In this document: piece after piece, positions 21,275 to 31,534 of the stretch
How the letters are laid out: each line of letters opens with the position of its first letter
Numbering within the stretch: the first letter of the stretch is position 1
Assembly (NCBI GenBank): GCA_023818965.1
Contig: JAMWCD010000006.1
Coordinates: forward strand, 141,475 to 205,474
Direction: 5' to 3'
From: Candidatus Omnitrophota bacterium
GTDB lineage: Bacteria; Ratteibacteria; UBA8468; B48-G9; DTJG01
DNA length: 64,000 nucleotides
The notes under the pieces: generated by a model
The model's input: only the letters and a program-made list of their open reading frames with translations
What the model was told of the DNA's origin: nothing
The model's database searches: none
Program-made: the position numbers and the translations under genes

Positions 21275-21660
21275 TGGAAGTAATTGCAAAAACAAATTTT
21301 GCCAGAGTCAGTGCGAGAAAAGCAAGGTATCTGAGACCCCTTGTAATTAACAAGGAAGCAAATAATGCGCTGGAAATTCTTGAGCATTTACCCCAGAAAT
21401 CAGCATTGATTATTAAAAAGCTTATTCAGTCAGCACTCGCAAATGGAAAACAGAAAAATCCTGAGCAGGACAGGTGGTATGTAAAAAATCTTATCATAGA
21501 TGAAGGTCCAAGAATGAAACGATTACGGTCTGCACCAATGGGTAGAGCCGTAATCATTATGAAGAAATTTTCTCATATTACAGTTATTCTTGAAGAACTT
21601 TCAGAAAAAAACATTAAAGGAAGTAAACATGGGACAAAAGGTAAATCCAATAGGGCTTAG
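21274..21660 (+). CDS. rplV: 50S ribosomal protein L22
   Basis: ARVSARKARYLRPLV..PRMKRLRSAPMGRA. Confidence 0.97.
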   Translation: MEVIAKTNFARVSARKARYLRPLVINKEANNALEILEHLPQKSALIIKKLIQSALANGKQKNPEQDRWYVKNLIIDEGPRMKRLRSAPMGRAVIIMKKFSHITVILEELSEKNIKGSKHGTKGKSNRA

Positions 21661-22378
21661 ATTAGGGATTAATGAGAGGTGGAGATCTTTCTGGTATGCA
21701 AATGATAGGAATTTTAAGGATTTTTTGAAGGAAGATGTCGAAGTAAGGAAATACCTTTTTCAAAGGTTTCCAAGAGGTTCTGTAACAAGGGTAGATATTG
21801 AAAAAATTGCGGAAAAACTCAGGATTATTCTTTACAGTCCGAGACCTGGAGTAGTTCTCGGAAGAAAGGGTTCAGAAATTAATGCTGTGAGGGAAGAGGT
21901 TTATAAAAACATAAACAAACAGGTTTCAATTGATGTGAATGAAGTAAAAAATCCTGGTCAGGATGCACAGTTTATGGCTGATAGCATTGCAATGCAACTT
22001 GAAAGAAGAGTGCCTCACAGGATTGCAGTAAAAAAGGCAATGGCTTTGAGTTTACAGTCAGGTGCACTTGGTATAAAAATCAGGGTTGGAGGACGACTTG
22101 GAGGAGCAGAAATTTCAAGGTCAGAATTATACATTAAAGGAAAAGTTCCTCTTCATACCCTGCGTGCGAAAATCAGCTATGCCACATCAACTGCAATTAC
22201 AAAATTTGGTTGTATTGGCGTAAAGGTCTGGATTTTTCTTGGAGAAGTGTTTGATGAGAAAGAGCAACCAGTTCAAAAGGCACCAACTGAGGAAGTCAAA
22301 GTTAGTGATACAGATACAGTTGAACAACCTGTAAGGAGTCGTAAAAATGCCGTTAATGCCAAAAAGAGTAAAGTATAG
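21629..22378 (+). CDS. rpsC: 30S ribosomal protein S3
   Basis: [18 protein letters not shown]; start trimmed to ATG 21629. Confidence 0.97.
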   Translation: MGQKVNPIGLRLGINERWRSFWYANDRNFKDFLKEDVEVRKYLFQRFPRGSVTRVDIEKIAEKLRIILYSPRPGVVLGRKGSEINAVREEVYKNINKQVSIDVNEVKNPGQDAQFMADSIAMQLERRVPHRIAVKKAMALSLQSGALGIKIRVGGRLGGAEISRSELYIKGKVPLHTLRAKISYATSTAITKFGCIGVKVWIFLGEVFDEKEQPVQKAPTEEVKVSDTDTVEQPVRSRKNAVNAKKSKV

Positions 22379-22760
22379 AAAGGTACAGAAAGGAAGAACC
22401 AAAGGTAAAGCAACAAGAGGAGCCAGCATTTACTTTGGAGATTTTGGTCTACAGGTTTTATCTCCAGGAAGATTGAAAAACTATCAAATAGAGGCAGCAC
22501 GTATTGCCATTACGCATTTTTTGAAATCAAAGGGGAAATTGTGGATCAGAATATTTCCTGATAGACCCTTTACCAAAAAACCTGCTGAAACAAGAATGGG
22601 AAAAGGAAAGGGTGATGTTGCGGGCTGGGAAGCAATTGTTCTTCCTGGCAGGGTGATATTTGAAATTGCGGGTGTACCTGAAGATGTTGCAACAGAAGCA
22701 TTAAGACTGGCTTCTTATAAGTTACCTGTTGAGACAAAAATCATTAAACGGGAAATTTAA
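22347..22760 (+). CDS. rplP: 50S ribosomal protein L16
   Basis: [25 protein letters not shown]. Confidence 0.98.
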   Translation: MPLMPKRVKYRKVQKGRTKGKATRGASIYFGDFGLQVLSPGRLKNYQIEAARIAITHFLKSKGKLWIRIFPDRPFTKKPAETRMGKGKGDVAGWEAIVLPGRVIFEIAGVPEDVATEALRLASYKLPVETKIIKREI

Positions 22761-22985
22761 ATGAAGAGAAATGAATTTGAAGAATTGAAAAGTTTGACCA
22801 TTCAGGAACTGGAACAAAAAAGGAATGAACTTGCAAAACGTCTTTTTGAGCAGAGAATTCAGGTTCGACTCGGACAGGAAAAAAATACTCGATCATTGAG
22901 AAATTTGAGAAAGGATATAGCCAGAATTAATACCTTGATTCAGGAAAAAAGGATGAGTCAGCAAAGAGGTGCAAATGGAAATTAA
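22761..22985 (+). CDS. rpmC: 50S ribosomal protein L29
   Basis: [38 protein letters not shown]. Confidence 0.96.
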   Translation: MKRNEFEELKSLTIQELEQKRNELAKRLFEQRIQVRLGQEKNTRSLRNLRKDIARINTLIQEKRMSQQRGANGN

Positions 22986-23280
22986 GCAAAAAGTTAGTAT
23001 TGAAAAAAAGGGTATTGTTGTGAGTGATAAAATGGATAAAACAAGGGTGGTTCTTGTTGAGACCATGGCGAGGCATCCAAAATACCTTAAGATTATCAAA
23101 AAAAGAAAAAAATTTTATGTCCATGATGAAGGAAACATCAGTAAAGAGGGTGATATTGTTATTATCAGGCAATGCAGACCACTGAGTAAATTAAAACGTT
23201 GGAAACTTGTGGAAGTTGTGAAACAGGCGACATCCAGAAAAGAAGGAGTAATAAATGGTGCAACTGAGAACAATACTTGA
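22975..23280 (+). CDS. rpsQ: 30S ribosomal protein S17
   Basis: [42 protein letters not shown]; start likely ATG 22975. Confidence 0.96.
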   Translation: MEIKQKVSIEKKGIVVSDKMDKTRVVLVETMARHPKYLKIIKKRKKFYVHDEGNISKEGDIVIIRQCRPLSKLKRWKLVEVVKQATSRKEGVINGATENNT

Positions 23281-23623
23281 GGTTGCAGACAATACTGGTG
23301 CAAAAAAGATCAGTATTATTGGAGTGCTCGGGCATTCAAAAAGACGTTATGCAAGAGTGGGAGACATTATAAGAGCAAATGTCAAGGATGCAATTCCTGA
23401 TGGGATAGTGAAAAAGAAACAGGTTGTGAAAGCAGTTGTGGTTCGTACAAAAGCGCCAATTCGAAGACCTGATGGTTCATACATCAGGTTTGACCATAAT
23501 TGTGCAGTAATCATTGATGATGACCTTAATCCAAGGGGTACAAGAGTTTTTGGACCTGTGCCAAGAGAATTAAGAGATGCCAAGTTTATGAAGATTGTTT
23601 CCCTTGCTCCGGAGGTACTGTAA
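23255..23623 (+). CDS. rplN: 50S ribosomal protein L14
   Basis: [37 protein letters not shown]. Confidence 0.98.
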   Translation: MVQLRTILEVADNTGAKKISIIGVLGHSKRRYARVGDIIRANVKDAIPDGIVKKKQVVKAVVVRTKAPIRRPDGSYIRFDHNCAVIIDDDLNPRGTRVFGPVPRELRDAKFMKIVSLAPEVL

Positions 23624-23624
23624 A

Positions 23625-23948
23625 ATGGGTTGCTTAATAAAGAAAAATGACTTTGTTGTTGTGCTGAAGGGTAAGGACGCAGGGAAAAAAGGAAGGGTTA
23701 TCAAAGTTTTTCCAAAAGAGCAACGTGTCCTTGTTGAGGGTGTAAATTTTGTAAAAAAGGCAACAAGACCAAAGAAACTTGATAGACAGGGTGGAATTGT
23801 AACAATGGAAAAACCGATCGCAATAAGCAATGTTCAATATTTCTGTTTAAAGTGCAGCAAAAGAACGAGACTTGGTGTAAGAATAATGGAAGATGGTGCG
23901 AAGGTGCGATATTGCAAGAAATGTGGGGAGCTTGTGGAGGAAAAATAA
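23625..23948 (+). CDS. rplX: 50S ribosomal protein L24
   Basis: KNDFVVVLKGKDAGKKGRVIKVFP (KOW); start trimmed to ATG 23625. Confidence 0.96.
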   Translation: MGCLIKKNDFVVVLKGKDAGKKGRVIKVFPKEQRVLVEGVNFVKKATRPKKLDRQGGIVTMEKPIAISNVQYFCLKCSKRTRLGVRIMEDGAKVRYCKKCGELVEEK

Positions 23949-24494
23949 ATGGAAGCAAGATTAAAAAAACTTTATGAAGAAAAAGTTGTGCCTGAAATGA
24001 TGGAAAAATTTGGTTTCAAAAACAAATTGCAGGTTCCAAGAATCAAAAAAATTGTAATAAATATGGGCATTGGCAGGGATAATAAGGATGCAAAAGCAAT
24101 AGAATCTGCTCAAAAAGAGCTTGCCATGATAAGTGGACAGAAGCCAGTTATTACCAGAGCAAAGAAATCGATTTCAGCATTCAGTTTGAGAAAGGGGGAT
24201 ATTTGTGGTGTTATGGTCACATTACGGGGTAATAGAATGTATGAATTTCTTGACCGCATGATCACAGCTGCCCTTCCCAGGGTTAAGGATTTCAATGGAT
24301 TGAGTCCGAATTCATTTGATCAGTTTGGTTCATATACCATTGGAATTAAGGAACAGGTGATTTTTCCTGAGGTGGATTATAACACCATATACAAGGTTCG
24401 GGGAATGAATGTTACAATTTCTACTGATGCAAAAAAAGTTGAACATGCAAGGGCATTATTAAAACTGATTGGATTGCCTATAAGGGAGGAGTAA
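23949..24494 (+). CDS. rplE: 50S ribosomal protein L5
   Basis: [25 protein letters not shown]. Confidence 0.98.
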   Translation: MEARLKKLYEEKVVPEMMEKFGFKNKLQVPRIKKIVINMGIGRDNKDAKAIESAQKELAMISGQKPVITRAKKSISAFSLRKGDICGVMVTLRGNRMYEFLDRMITAALPRVKDFNGLSPNSFDQFGSYTIGIKEQVIFPEVDYNTIYKVRGMNVTISTDAKKVEHARALLKLIGLPIREE

Positions 24495-24496
24495 CA

Positions 24497-24682
24497 TTGG
24501 CGCGGAAATGTTTTTTTGAAAAGATGAAAAAGGAACCAAAGTTTAAGGTAAGGAAAAGAAATCGTTGCTGGAGATGCGGTAGACCAAGAGGATATATAAA
24601 AAAGTTTGGTATCTGCCGCGTCTGTTTCAGACAGCTTGCTTCACAGGGTGAAATTCCCGGTGTAACAAAGGCAAGCTGGTAG
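24497..24682 (+). CDS. rpsN: 30S ribosomal protein S14, zinc-binding type (TTG start)
   Basis: [41 protein letters not shown]. Confidence 0.96.
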   Translation: MARKCFFEKMKKEPKFKVRKRNRCWRCGRPRGYIKKFGICRVCFRQLASQGEIPGVTKASW

Positions 24683-24696
24683 GAAGGAGTGCTATT

Positions 24697-25086
24697 ATGA
24701 CAGATCCTGTTGCAGATATGATTATCAGGTTGAAGAATGCTAATGCGGTTTTCAAGCCGTATACTGATGTTCCGTGGTCAAAGCTGAAAGAGAGGATTGT
24801 TGAAGTGTTAAAACAGGAACATTATATCAAGGACTGGGAGATTGTAGAAAATAATGGGAAAAAAGTTTTGAGGATACATTTGCTTTATATTGGACAAAGA
24901 CCAGCAATACTCAGGGTTCGAAGAGTAAGCAAGCCAGGCCAGAGAATATATATTTCAGCCGAGGAACTTTCCAAAAGAAAACGTGATTCAGGAATTGGAG
25001 TGTTAAGTACCTCGAAGGGGGTTTTAAGCAGTCGCAAGGCAATTGAGTTAAATACTGGTGGCGAATTTTTATTTTACATTTGGTAG
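24697..25086 (+). CDS. rpsH: 30S ribosomal protein S8
   Basis: MTDPVADMIIRLKNAN..GIGVLSTSKGVLSSRKA. Confidence 0.98.
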   Translation: MTDPVADMIIRLKNANAVFKPYTDVPWSKLKERIVEVLKQEHYIKDWEIVENNGKKVLRIHLLYIGQRPAILRVRRVSKPGQRIYISAEELSKRKRDSGIGVLSTSKGVLSSRKAIELNTGGEFLFYIW

Positions 25087-25095
25087 GTGGATACT

Positions 25096-25668
25096 ATGGG
25101 AAGATTAGGAAAAAAACCTATTGAAGTACCGGATGGAGTGAAAGTAACTGTCAGTGATGGTATTGTAACTATTGAAGGACCAAAGGGGAAGATGGAGAGG
25201 AAGATTTTTGAAAATCTTAAAGTTGTCGTTGAGGATAAGAAGATTTTTGTGAACAATACAGTTCCCGAAACTCCGAAATTCAGGCGACTTTTCAGAAAAA
25301 CAGATGCACTCCAGGGACTGCTACGAACCTTACTTAAGAATGATATCATTGGGGTGACAAAAGGTTATGAAAAAGTCCTTGAAATTCATGGAACAGGATT
25401 CAGGGCAGAGGTGAAAGGAAAAAAGTTGATTTTGAATCTTGGTTTTACGCATCCTGTGGAGTTGGATTTGCCTGATTCAATTACTGCCCAGGTTGAGAAA
25501 AACACTGTGATAACATTTCGTTCGTATGACAAGGAATTTCTTGGAAATTTTGTTGCAAAGGTCAGGGACATTTATCCACCTGAGCCGTATAAGGGAAAGG
25601 GCATCAGGTATGCAGGAGAGTATGTCAGACACAAGGTTGGAAAAGCAGCAGTTGGTGCTCAGAAATAA
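25096..25668 (+). CDS. rplF: 50S ribosomal protein L6
   Basis: MGRLGKKPIEVPDGVKV..PEPYKGKGIRYAGEYVRHKVGK. Confidence 0.97.
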   Translation: MGRLGKKPIEVPDGVKVTVSDGIVTIEGPKGKMERKIFENLKVVVEDKKIFVNNTVPETPKFRRLFRKTDALQGLLRTLLKNDIIGVTKGYEKVLEIHGTGFRAEVKGKKLILNLGFTHPVELDLPDSITAQVEKNTVITFRSYDKEFLGNFVAKVRDIYPPEPYKGKGIRYAGEYVRHKVGKAAVGAQK

Positions 25669-25680
25669 AGGAGTAATTAT

Positions 25681-26058
25681 ATGAGGTTGACAAAAAAAGA
25701 AAGAAGAAAAATAAGGCATCTTCGTGTAAGAAAAAAAGTTTTTGGTACAAAGGATAGACCAAGGTTAGTTGTGTTCAGAAGTTTAAAACATATCTATGGT
25801 TCAATCGTGATTGATGATGTTACTCCCAATAAAGTGTTGTTTACTGTTTCTTCTCTCAGCAAAGAATTTACCGGTCAGGCAGGTCCAGAAGAAAAGGGTG
25901 GAAATGTAAAAGGGGCGTTTCTTGTTGGGAAACTGGTGGCTGAACGTGCGAAGGCAATGAATATTGAAAAGGTCGTTTTTGACCGTGGAGGATATAAATA
26001 TGGTGGTTGTGTCAAGGCGTTTGCTGAAGGAGCTCGACAAGGAGGTCTAAAATTTTAG
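25681..26058 (+). CDS. rplR: 50S ribosomal protein L18
   Basis: [48 protein letters not shown]. Confidence 0.97.
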   Translation: MRLTKKERRKIRHLRVRKKVFGTKDRPRLVVFRSLKHIYGSIVIDDVTPNKVLFTVSSLSKEFTGQAGPEEKGGNVKGAFLVGKLVAERAKAMNIEKVVFDRGGYKYGGCVKAFAEGARQGGLKF

Positions 26059-26549
26059 CAAGAGATAATATCCTTGAACAAATTGAACAGGAAAGCGGAG
26101 AGGAAAAAGAAATTGTTATTGAAATCCGCAGGGTGACAAAGGTCACCAAGGGTGGAAAAAGATTAAAGTTTCGTGCGGTACTGGTCTGGGGTAATCAAAA
26201 GGGCGAAGGTGGTTTTGGGGTTGGAAAAGCATCTGAGGTGCCAGAAGCCATTCGTAAAGCGAAGGAAAAAGCAAAAAGGAATAAAATTTCAATTTCTTTG
26301 AATGGTTCTACGATTGGCGGCGCTGTTGATGCAAAATATGATGCATCACATGTTATACTCAAACCAGCACCAAAAGGACATGGGCTTGTTGCAGGTAAAA
26401 CAATGAGGGCATTTCTTGAGGTGATTGGTGTCAGGGATGCTGTTTGTAAGGTTCTTGGTTCTACCAATGCAATAAATGTTCTTAATGCAACGTATAGAGC
26501 ACTGAAATTTCTTGAATTAAAGGAGAAGAAAAGTGTTGAAAATACATGA
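26052..26549 (+). CDS. rpsE: 30S ribosomal protein S5, with proposed ATT start (ORF track calls GTG 26133)
   Basis: The frame upstream of GTG 26133 encodes ..[23 protein letters not shown], which aligns with the S5 N-terminus; strong SD AAGGAGGT (26039-26046) lies 5 nt before ATT 26052. Confidence 0.85.
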   Translation: MLARDNILEQIEQESGEEKEIVIEIRRVTKVTKGGKRLKFRAVLVWGNQKGEGGFGVGKASEVPEAIRKAKEKAKRNKISISLNGSTIGGAVDAKYDASHVILKPAPKGHGLVAGKTMRAFLEVIGVRDAVCKVLGSTNAINVLNATYRALKFLELKEKKSVENT

Positions 26550-26985
26550 CCTTAAACCTGCGAAGGGAAGTAAACACAAAAAGAAGATTGTTGGAAGGGG
26601 TCATGGCTCAGGTCATGGCCAGCAGGCTACCAGAGGCCACAAGGGACATAAAGCCAGGTCAGGATTTCATCGTGTTGGAGGCTTTGAAGGTGGGCAGATG
26701 CCTCTGATTCGTAGAATACCAAAGCGGGGTTTTAACAACCCTGAAAAAATCACAGTTAAGGAAATCAATATTGGCTTGATTAATAAAAAATTTAATGAAG
26801 GAGAAATTGTTTCACCTGCAACCCTTATTGAAAAGGGGATTATTAAAAAACAAAATTGTATTGTCAAAATTCTTGGTGAAGGAAAACTTGAAAAACCACT
26901 GGAAATTCATGCCCATACCTTTTCCAGAAAGGCAAGGCAACTTATTGAAAAGGCAAAAGGAAAAGTTATAATTCTAAAAAAATGA
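26533..26985 (+). CDS. rplO: 50S ribosomal protein L15 (non-ATG start, GTG 26533 or TTG 26536)
   Basis: GRGHGSGHGQQATRGHKGHKARSG..FEGGQMPLIRRIPKRGF. Confidence 0.97.
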   Translation: MLKIHDLKPAKGSKHKKKIVGRGHGSGHGQQATRGHKGHKARSGFHRVGGFEGGQMPLIRRIPKRGFNNPEKITVKEINIGLINKKFNEGEIVSPATLIEKGIIKKQNCIVKILGEGKLEKPLEIHAHTFSRKARQLIEKAKGKVIILKK

Positions 26986-28292
26986 TTACTGCATTCAAAG
27001 ACACTTTAAAAGTACCGGATTTAAAAAAGAAAATTCTTGTTGTTATTGCATTGTTAACGGTTTATAGATTTGGTTGTTATATTCCTGTACCTGGAATCAA
27101 TGGAAAGGCACTTGCTTCTTTCTTTGACAGGATGTCAGGTACTCTTTTTGGAATTGCTGACCTGTTTGCAGGTGGGGCATTAAGCAATGCAACAATTTTT
27201 GCGCTTGGTATAATGCCTTATATCAGTGTATCTATTATACTTGAATTGCTGGCTTCAATTTTTCCATTTTTTGAGCAGATGTTGAGAAGTGGTATAGAAG
27301 GAAGGAGAAAATTAACACAGTGGACAAGATATGGTACTGTAATTCTTTGTCTTTTTCAGGGGTTTGCAGTGAGTATCTGGCTTGAAAACCCTGCGCATTT
27401 TGACGGTGTGGTTATGGTTAATTCTCCAGGATGGCTTTTCAGAATTACAACGGTTCTTACTCTGACAACAGGTACTGTATTTCTTATGTGGCTTGGTGAG
27501 CAGATTACAGAAAAAGGAATAGGCAATGGTATTTCTTTGATTATTACAGCCAGCATTCTTTCAAGAATGCCAGTGGCTGTTCATCAAACAGCACAGCTGG
27601 TGGCTGCAGGAGAAATCAACCCGGGTTTAATTGTGCTGATGGTTGGTTTGATTTTTGTTGTTGTTGGTGCAGCCATCATGCTTAATGAAGGAGAAAGAAG
27701 AATACCGGTTCAGTATGCAAAAAGGGTTATTGGAAGAAGGGTATATGGTGGACAGACAACCTATTTACCGGTGAAATTGAATCCTGGTGGAGTACTACCT
27801 TTGATTTTTGCTGTGTCATTTTTAACCTTTCCATCGACAATACTGAGATTTGCCAATAATCCATTTTTACAGAAACTTGCCCATGTGATTAGTCCGGTAT
27901 CTGGACCAGGGATGGTACTATATGCTTTATTGATTATTGGGTTTTGTTATTTTTATGCCAGCGTGATTTTTAACCCTGAACATATTTCTGAGGATTTGAA
28001 AAAATATGGCGGCTTTGTGGCAGGAATAAGACCTGGTAAGGCAACAGGTGAATATCTTGAAAAAATACTTGGTAGATTAACACTTCCAGGTTCATTAATG
28101 CTAACTGCTATCGCAATATTTCCTTACATTATCATGCATATATTCAGAATTCCGTACTTGATTGCCAGTATGTTTGGTGGTATTGGACTTCTTATTGTGG
28201 TCAGTGTCATTCTTGAGACGCTCAGACAGATTGAGGCACATCTTATTATGCGCCATTATGAAGGGTTTTTGAAAAAGGCAAGAGCAAAATGA
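26982..28292 (+). CDS. secY: Preprotein translocase subunit SecY
   Basis: 10-TM SecY with VYRFGCYIPVPGI, QYAKRVIG. Confidence 0.97.
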   Translation: MITAFKDTLKVPDLKKKILVVIALLTVYRFGCYIPVPGINGKALASFFDRMSGTLFGIADLFAGGALSNATIFALGIMPYISVSIILELLASIFPFFEQMLRSGIEGRRKLTQWTRYGTVILCLFQGFAVSIWLENPAHFDGVVMVNSPGWLFRITTVLTLTTGTVFLMWLGEQITEKGIGNGISLIITASILSRMPVAVHQTAQLVAAGEINPGLIVLMVGLIFVVVGAAIMLNEGERRIPVQYAKRVIGRRVYGGQTTYLPVKLNPGGVLPLIFAVSFLTFPSTILRFANNPFLQKLAHVISPVSGPGMVLYALLIIGFCYFYASVIFNPEHISEDLKKYGGFVAGIRPGKATGEYLEKILGRLTLPGSLMLTAIAIFPYIIMHIFRIPYLIASMFGGIGLLIVVSVILETLRQIEAHLIMRHYEGFLKKARAK

Positions 28293-28936
28293 GAAAGATT
28301 GTTATTTTATTTGGTCCGCCCGGAATCGGCAAGGGAACAATTGGAAAAATTCTCAGTGAAAAATGGTCAATGCCACTTGTATCCACAGGGGATCTGTTAA
28401 GAGAAAATGTGAAAAATAAAACAGTGATAGGAATGAAGGCAGACCAGTATATGAAAAAAGGTGAACTTGTTCCTGATAGTATTGTGTTTGAAGCACTGGT
28501 TGAAAGAATTAATCAGAATGATGCCTTGAAGGGAATTTTGATGGATGGATTTCCAAGGAACATTTCGCAGGCACAGATGTTTGAAAACATTTTGAGTCAG
28601 GGTGACACTGTATTTTTATTAAATCTGGTTGCTTCAGATAATGTGTTGATTGACCGATTGTCATTGCGGAGAATTTGCAAAAATTGTGGGGCAATTTATC
28701 ACTTAAAAAATTTACCTCCAAAACGTGAAGGTATTTGTGATATTTGTGGCGGACAGTTAATTCAGCGAGAAGATGATAAACCGGATGTTATTTTAAGACG
28801 GCTTGAAGTTTTTCGCAATGAAACAAAACCATTACTTGATTATTACAGTACAAGGCATAAGGTTTTAACTGTTTGTGCTGATGATAATCCTGACAGCATA
28901 CTAAAAAGAATTGAGGGACTTCAACTGTGGGCGTGA
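28289..28936 (+). CDS. adk: Adenylate kinase (zinc LID type)
   Basis: LFGPPGIGKGTIGKIL; LID CKNCG..CDICGG; DGFPRN. Confidence 0.96.
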   Translation: MRKIVILFGPPGIGKGTIGKILSEKWSMPLVSTGDLLRENVKNKTVIGMKADQYMKKGELVPDSIVFEALVERINQNDALKGILMDGFPRNISQAQMFENILSQGDTVFLLNLVASDNVLIDRLSLRRICKNCGAIYHLKNLPPKREGICDICGGQLIQREDDKPDVILRRLEVFRNETKPLLDYYSTRHKVLTVCADDNPDSILKRIEGLQLWA

Positions 28937-29676
28937 AAACACCCGAACAGATAGAGAAAATCAGGAAGGCATGCAGGATCTGTAAAAAAATTTTGATTGA
29001 AACAGTTAATTTTGTCAGGGAGGGCATTACAACATTTGATGTTGCAAGATTTGCTGAAAATTTGATGGAGAAAGAAAAAGTGAAGTCAGCGTTTCTTGGA
29101 TATAGAGGATATCCTGGAGTAATATGCATATCAATAAATGAGGAGGTTGTTCACGGGATACCATCGAAGACAAGATATATTCAGGTACAGGATATTGTAT
29201 CAGTTGATGTGGGAGTTGTGAAGGATGGATATATTGGAGATTGTGCAATGACATGTCATGTGGGCGAGATTGGAGAAGAAAAGGTGAGATTGATTGATGT
29301 AACAAAAAATGCATTGATTGCAGGTATATCAAAAGTGAGGGAAGGTTGTAGAACAGGTGATATTGGATGGGAAATTCAGTCACTGGTTGAAAAAAATGGA
29401 TTCAGTGTTGTTCGTGATTTTGCTGGACATGGTGTGGGAAAATATTTACACGAAGAACCGGATGTTCCAAATTTTGGTAAACCCGGTAAGGGATTTGAAT
29501 TGAAAGAAAACATGGTCATTGCAATAGAACCAATGGTCAATATGGGAAGTTCAGAATTGAAAATTTTATCTGATGGCTGGACTGTTGTTACTGCTGATGG
29601 ATTACCTTCTGCCCATTTTGAAGATACAGTGCTGGTAACCAGGGACGGTTACGAAATTCTTACAACTAACAACTGA
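28927..29676 (+). CDS. map: Methionine aminopeptidase, type I
   Basis: [38 protein letters not shown]. Confidence 0.97.
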   Translation: MGVKTPEQIEKIRKACRICKKILIETVNFVREGITTFDVARFAENLMEKEKVKSAFLGYRGYPGVICISINEEVVHGIPSKTRYIQVQDIVSVDVGVVKDGYIGDCAMTCHVGEIGEEKVRLIDVTKNALIAGISKVREGCRTGDIGWEIQSLVEKNGFSVVRDFAGHGVGKYLHEEPDVPNFGKPGKGFELKENMVIAIEPMVNMGSSELKILSDGWTVVTADGLPSAHFEDTVLVTRDGYEILTTNN

Positions 29677-29894
29677 TGGAGAAAAAAACAGAAAAGATTG
29701 TTCTTACAGGAACGATTAGCAAGGCATTGCCCGGTACAAGTTTCATTGTTGAACTTGAAAACGGGATGAAGGTTACTGCACACTTGTGTGGAAAAATGAA
29801 ATTGAACTACATAAGAATTATTCCTGGAGATAAGGTTGCTGTTGAAATTTCACCCTATGATATAACAAGGGGAAGAATTATTAAACGATTGTAA
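29676..29894 (+). CDS. infA: Translation initiation factor IF-1
   Basis: S1-fold IF-1; [33 protein letters not shown]. Confidence 0.96.
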   Translation: MEKKTEKIVLTGTISKALPGTSFIVELENGMKVTAHLCGKMKLNYIRIIPGDKVAVEISPYDITRGRIIKRL

Positions 29895-29905
29895 AAGGAG
29901 AAAGT

Positions 29906-30031
29906 ATGAAAGTGAGATCTTCAGTAAAGAAAATTTGTCCTCAGTGCAAAATCATTAAACGAAGAGGAACTGTGATGGTAATCTGTAAGAATCCACAGGA
30001 TGGACCAAAACATAAACAGAAACAGGGATAA
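29906..30031 (+). CDS. rpmJ: 50S ribosomal protein L36 (41 aa)
   Basis: Hand translation [41 protein letters not shown]; too short for the ORF track. Confidence 0.95.
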   Translation: MKVRSSVKKICPQCKIIKRRGTVMVICKNPQDGPKHKQKQG

Positions 30032-30043
30032 GGAGGTTTTACT

Positions 30044-30460
30044 ATGGCTCGTATTCTTGGGGTTGAGATTCCAAATGAGAAAAAGGTAACGATTGGATTA
30101 AGTTATATCTATGGCATTGGGAGGCCTACTGCCGAGCGAATAGTGAAGGCAACAGGAGTTAATCCAGATAAAAGGATTAAGGAACTTACAGAAGAAGAAA
30201 TAGGTAGAATCTCAAGTTTTATTCAGCAGAATTTTAAGATTGAGGGTGACTTGAGACGGGAAGTCAGTAATTGTATCACCCGACTTATTGAGATAAATTC
30301 CTACCGTGGGCTGAGACATAAAAGATCATTACCGGTTCGAGGTCAGAGAACAAGAACAAATGCGAGAACAAGAAAAGGACCTCGTAAGACCGTTGGCGTT
30401 GTCAGGGATAAGGCAGCACGAAAAGCATTGAAAGCCAAGACAAGGGAAGGGGAAAGTTAA
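30044..30460 (+). CDS. rpsM: 30S ribosomal protein S13
   Basis: [60 protein letters not shown]. Confidence 0.98.
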   Translation: MARILGVEIPNEKKVTIGLSYIYGIGRPTAERIVKATGVNPDKRIKELTEEEIGRISSFIQQNFKIEGDLRREVSNCITRLIEINSYRGLRHKRSLPVRGQRTRTNARTRKGPRKTVGVVRDKAARKALKAKTREGES

Positions 30461-30483
30461 AACCTAATTTTTAAGGAGAACAT

Positions 30484-30888
30484 ATGGCTGAGAAAGAGAA
30501 AAAGAAAAAATATACAAAGAAGAAGAAAAGGCATGTTACAATTCCATCAGGAATCGCCCATATCAAGGCAACATTTAATAACACAATTATTACAATTACT
30601 GATCCTGAAGGAAAGGTAATTGCGTGGGCGAGTGCTGGTACTGTTGGATTTAAAGGGACAAGAAAGGGTACTCCCTTTGCAGCACAATTGATTGCTGAAA
30701 ATGTTGCAAGGAAGGTCCAGAGTATGGTGAATATGAAAGATGTGGAAGTTAGGGTTAAAGGTCCTGGACCTGGTCGAGAAACTGCTATCAGGGCTCTTCA
30801 AACTGCTGGATTGAATATTACTTCTATCAAGGATGTTACACCGATTCCCCATAATGGATGCAGACCACCGAAGAGAAGAAGAGTATAA
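30484..30888 (+). CDS. rpsK: 30S ribosomal protein S11
   Basis: [36 protein letters not shown]. Confidence 0.98.
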   Translation: MAEKEKKKKYTKKKKRHVTIPSGIAHIKATFNNTIITITDPEGKVIAWASAGTVGFKGTRKGTPFAAQLIAENVARKVQSMVNMKDVEVRVKGPGPGRETAIRALQTAGLNITSIKDVTPIPHNGCRPPKRRRV

Positions 30889-30906
30889 AATATAAAAGGA
30901 GTTGTT

Positions 30907-31524
30907 ATGGCAAAAATTACCAAACCACTGTGTAAAATCTGCAGACGTAACGCAGAGAAATTGTATCTAAAAGGTAGAAGGTGTGAAAGCGATAAATGTC
31001 CACTTGATCCCAGGAAACAACGTAAAGTTCAGGCACCTGCCAAAACATCAGAATACGGGATGCAATTGAGGGAGAAAAATAAGGTTAAGGTATACTATGG
31101 AGTGGGAGAGAGACAGTTCAGACGGTATTTCTCTATTGCAAAGAAGGCAAAAGGAGTTACCGGGGATGTGCTTTTGAGATTGCTCGAGTGTCGTCTTGAC
31201 AATGTTGTTTACAAATTAAACTGGGTATTTTCACGAAGGATGGCAAGGCAGGCTATTATCCATGGACACATCCTTGTTAATGGTAAAAAGGTCAATAGAC
31301 CTTCATATCAGGTAAAAATTGGTGATGAAATTACAATCGCTGAAAACTCAAAATATCAGGAAATCGCAAGTCAGGCAAGACAAGCAGGTCGGTCAGGTGT
31401 TATACCTGCATGGATTGAGTGTTCAGAAAGCGAATTGAAAGCTGCAATTGTAAGGTATCCAACAAGAGAAGAAGTCAGTATTCCTGTTGATGAACATCTG
31501 ATTATTAACTTTTATTCAAAGTGA
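30907..31524 (+). CDS. rpsD: 30S ribosomal protein S4
   Basis: EYGMQLREKNKVKVYYGVGERQFRRYF; S4 RNA-binding domain. Confidence 0.98.
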   Translation: MAKITKPLCKICRRNAEKLYLKGRRCESDKCPLDPRKQRKVQAPAKTSEYGMQLREKNKVKVYYGVGERQFRRYFSIAKKAKGVTGDVLLRLLECRLDNVVYKLNWVFSRRMARQAIIHGHILVNGKKVNRPSYQVKIGDEITIAENSKYQEIASQARQAGRSGVIPAWIECSESELKAAIVRYPTREEVSIPVDEHLIINFYSK

Positions 31525-31534
31525 GGTGGAAATT

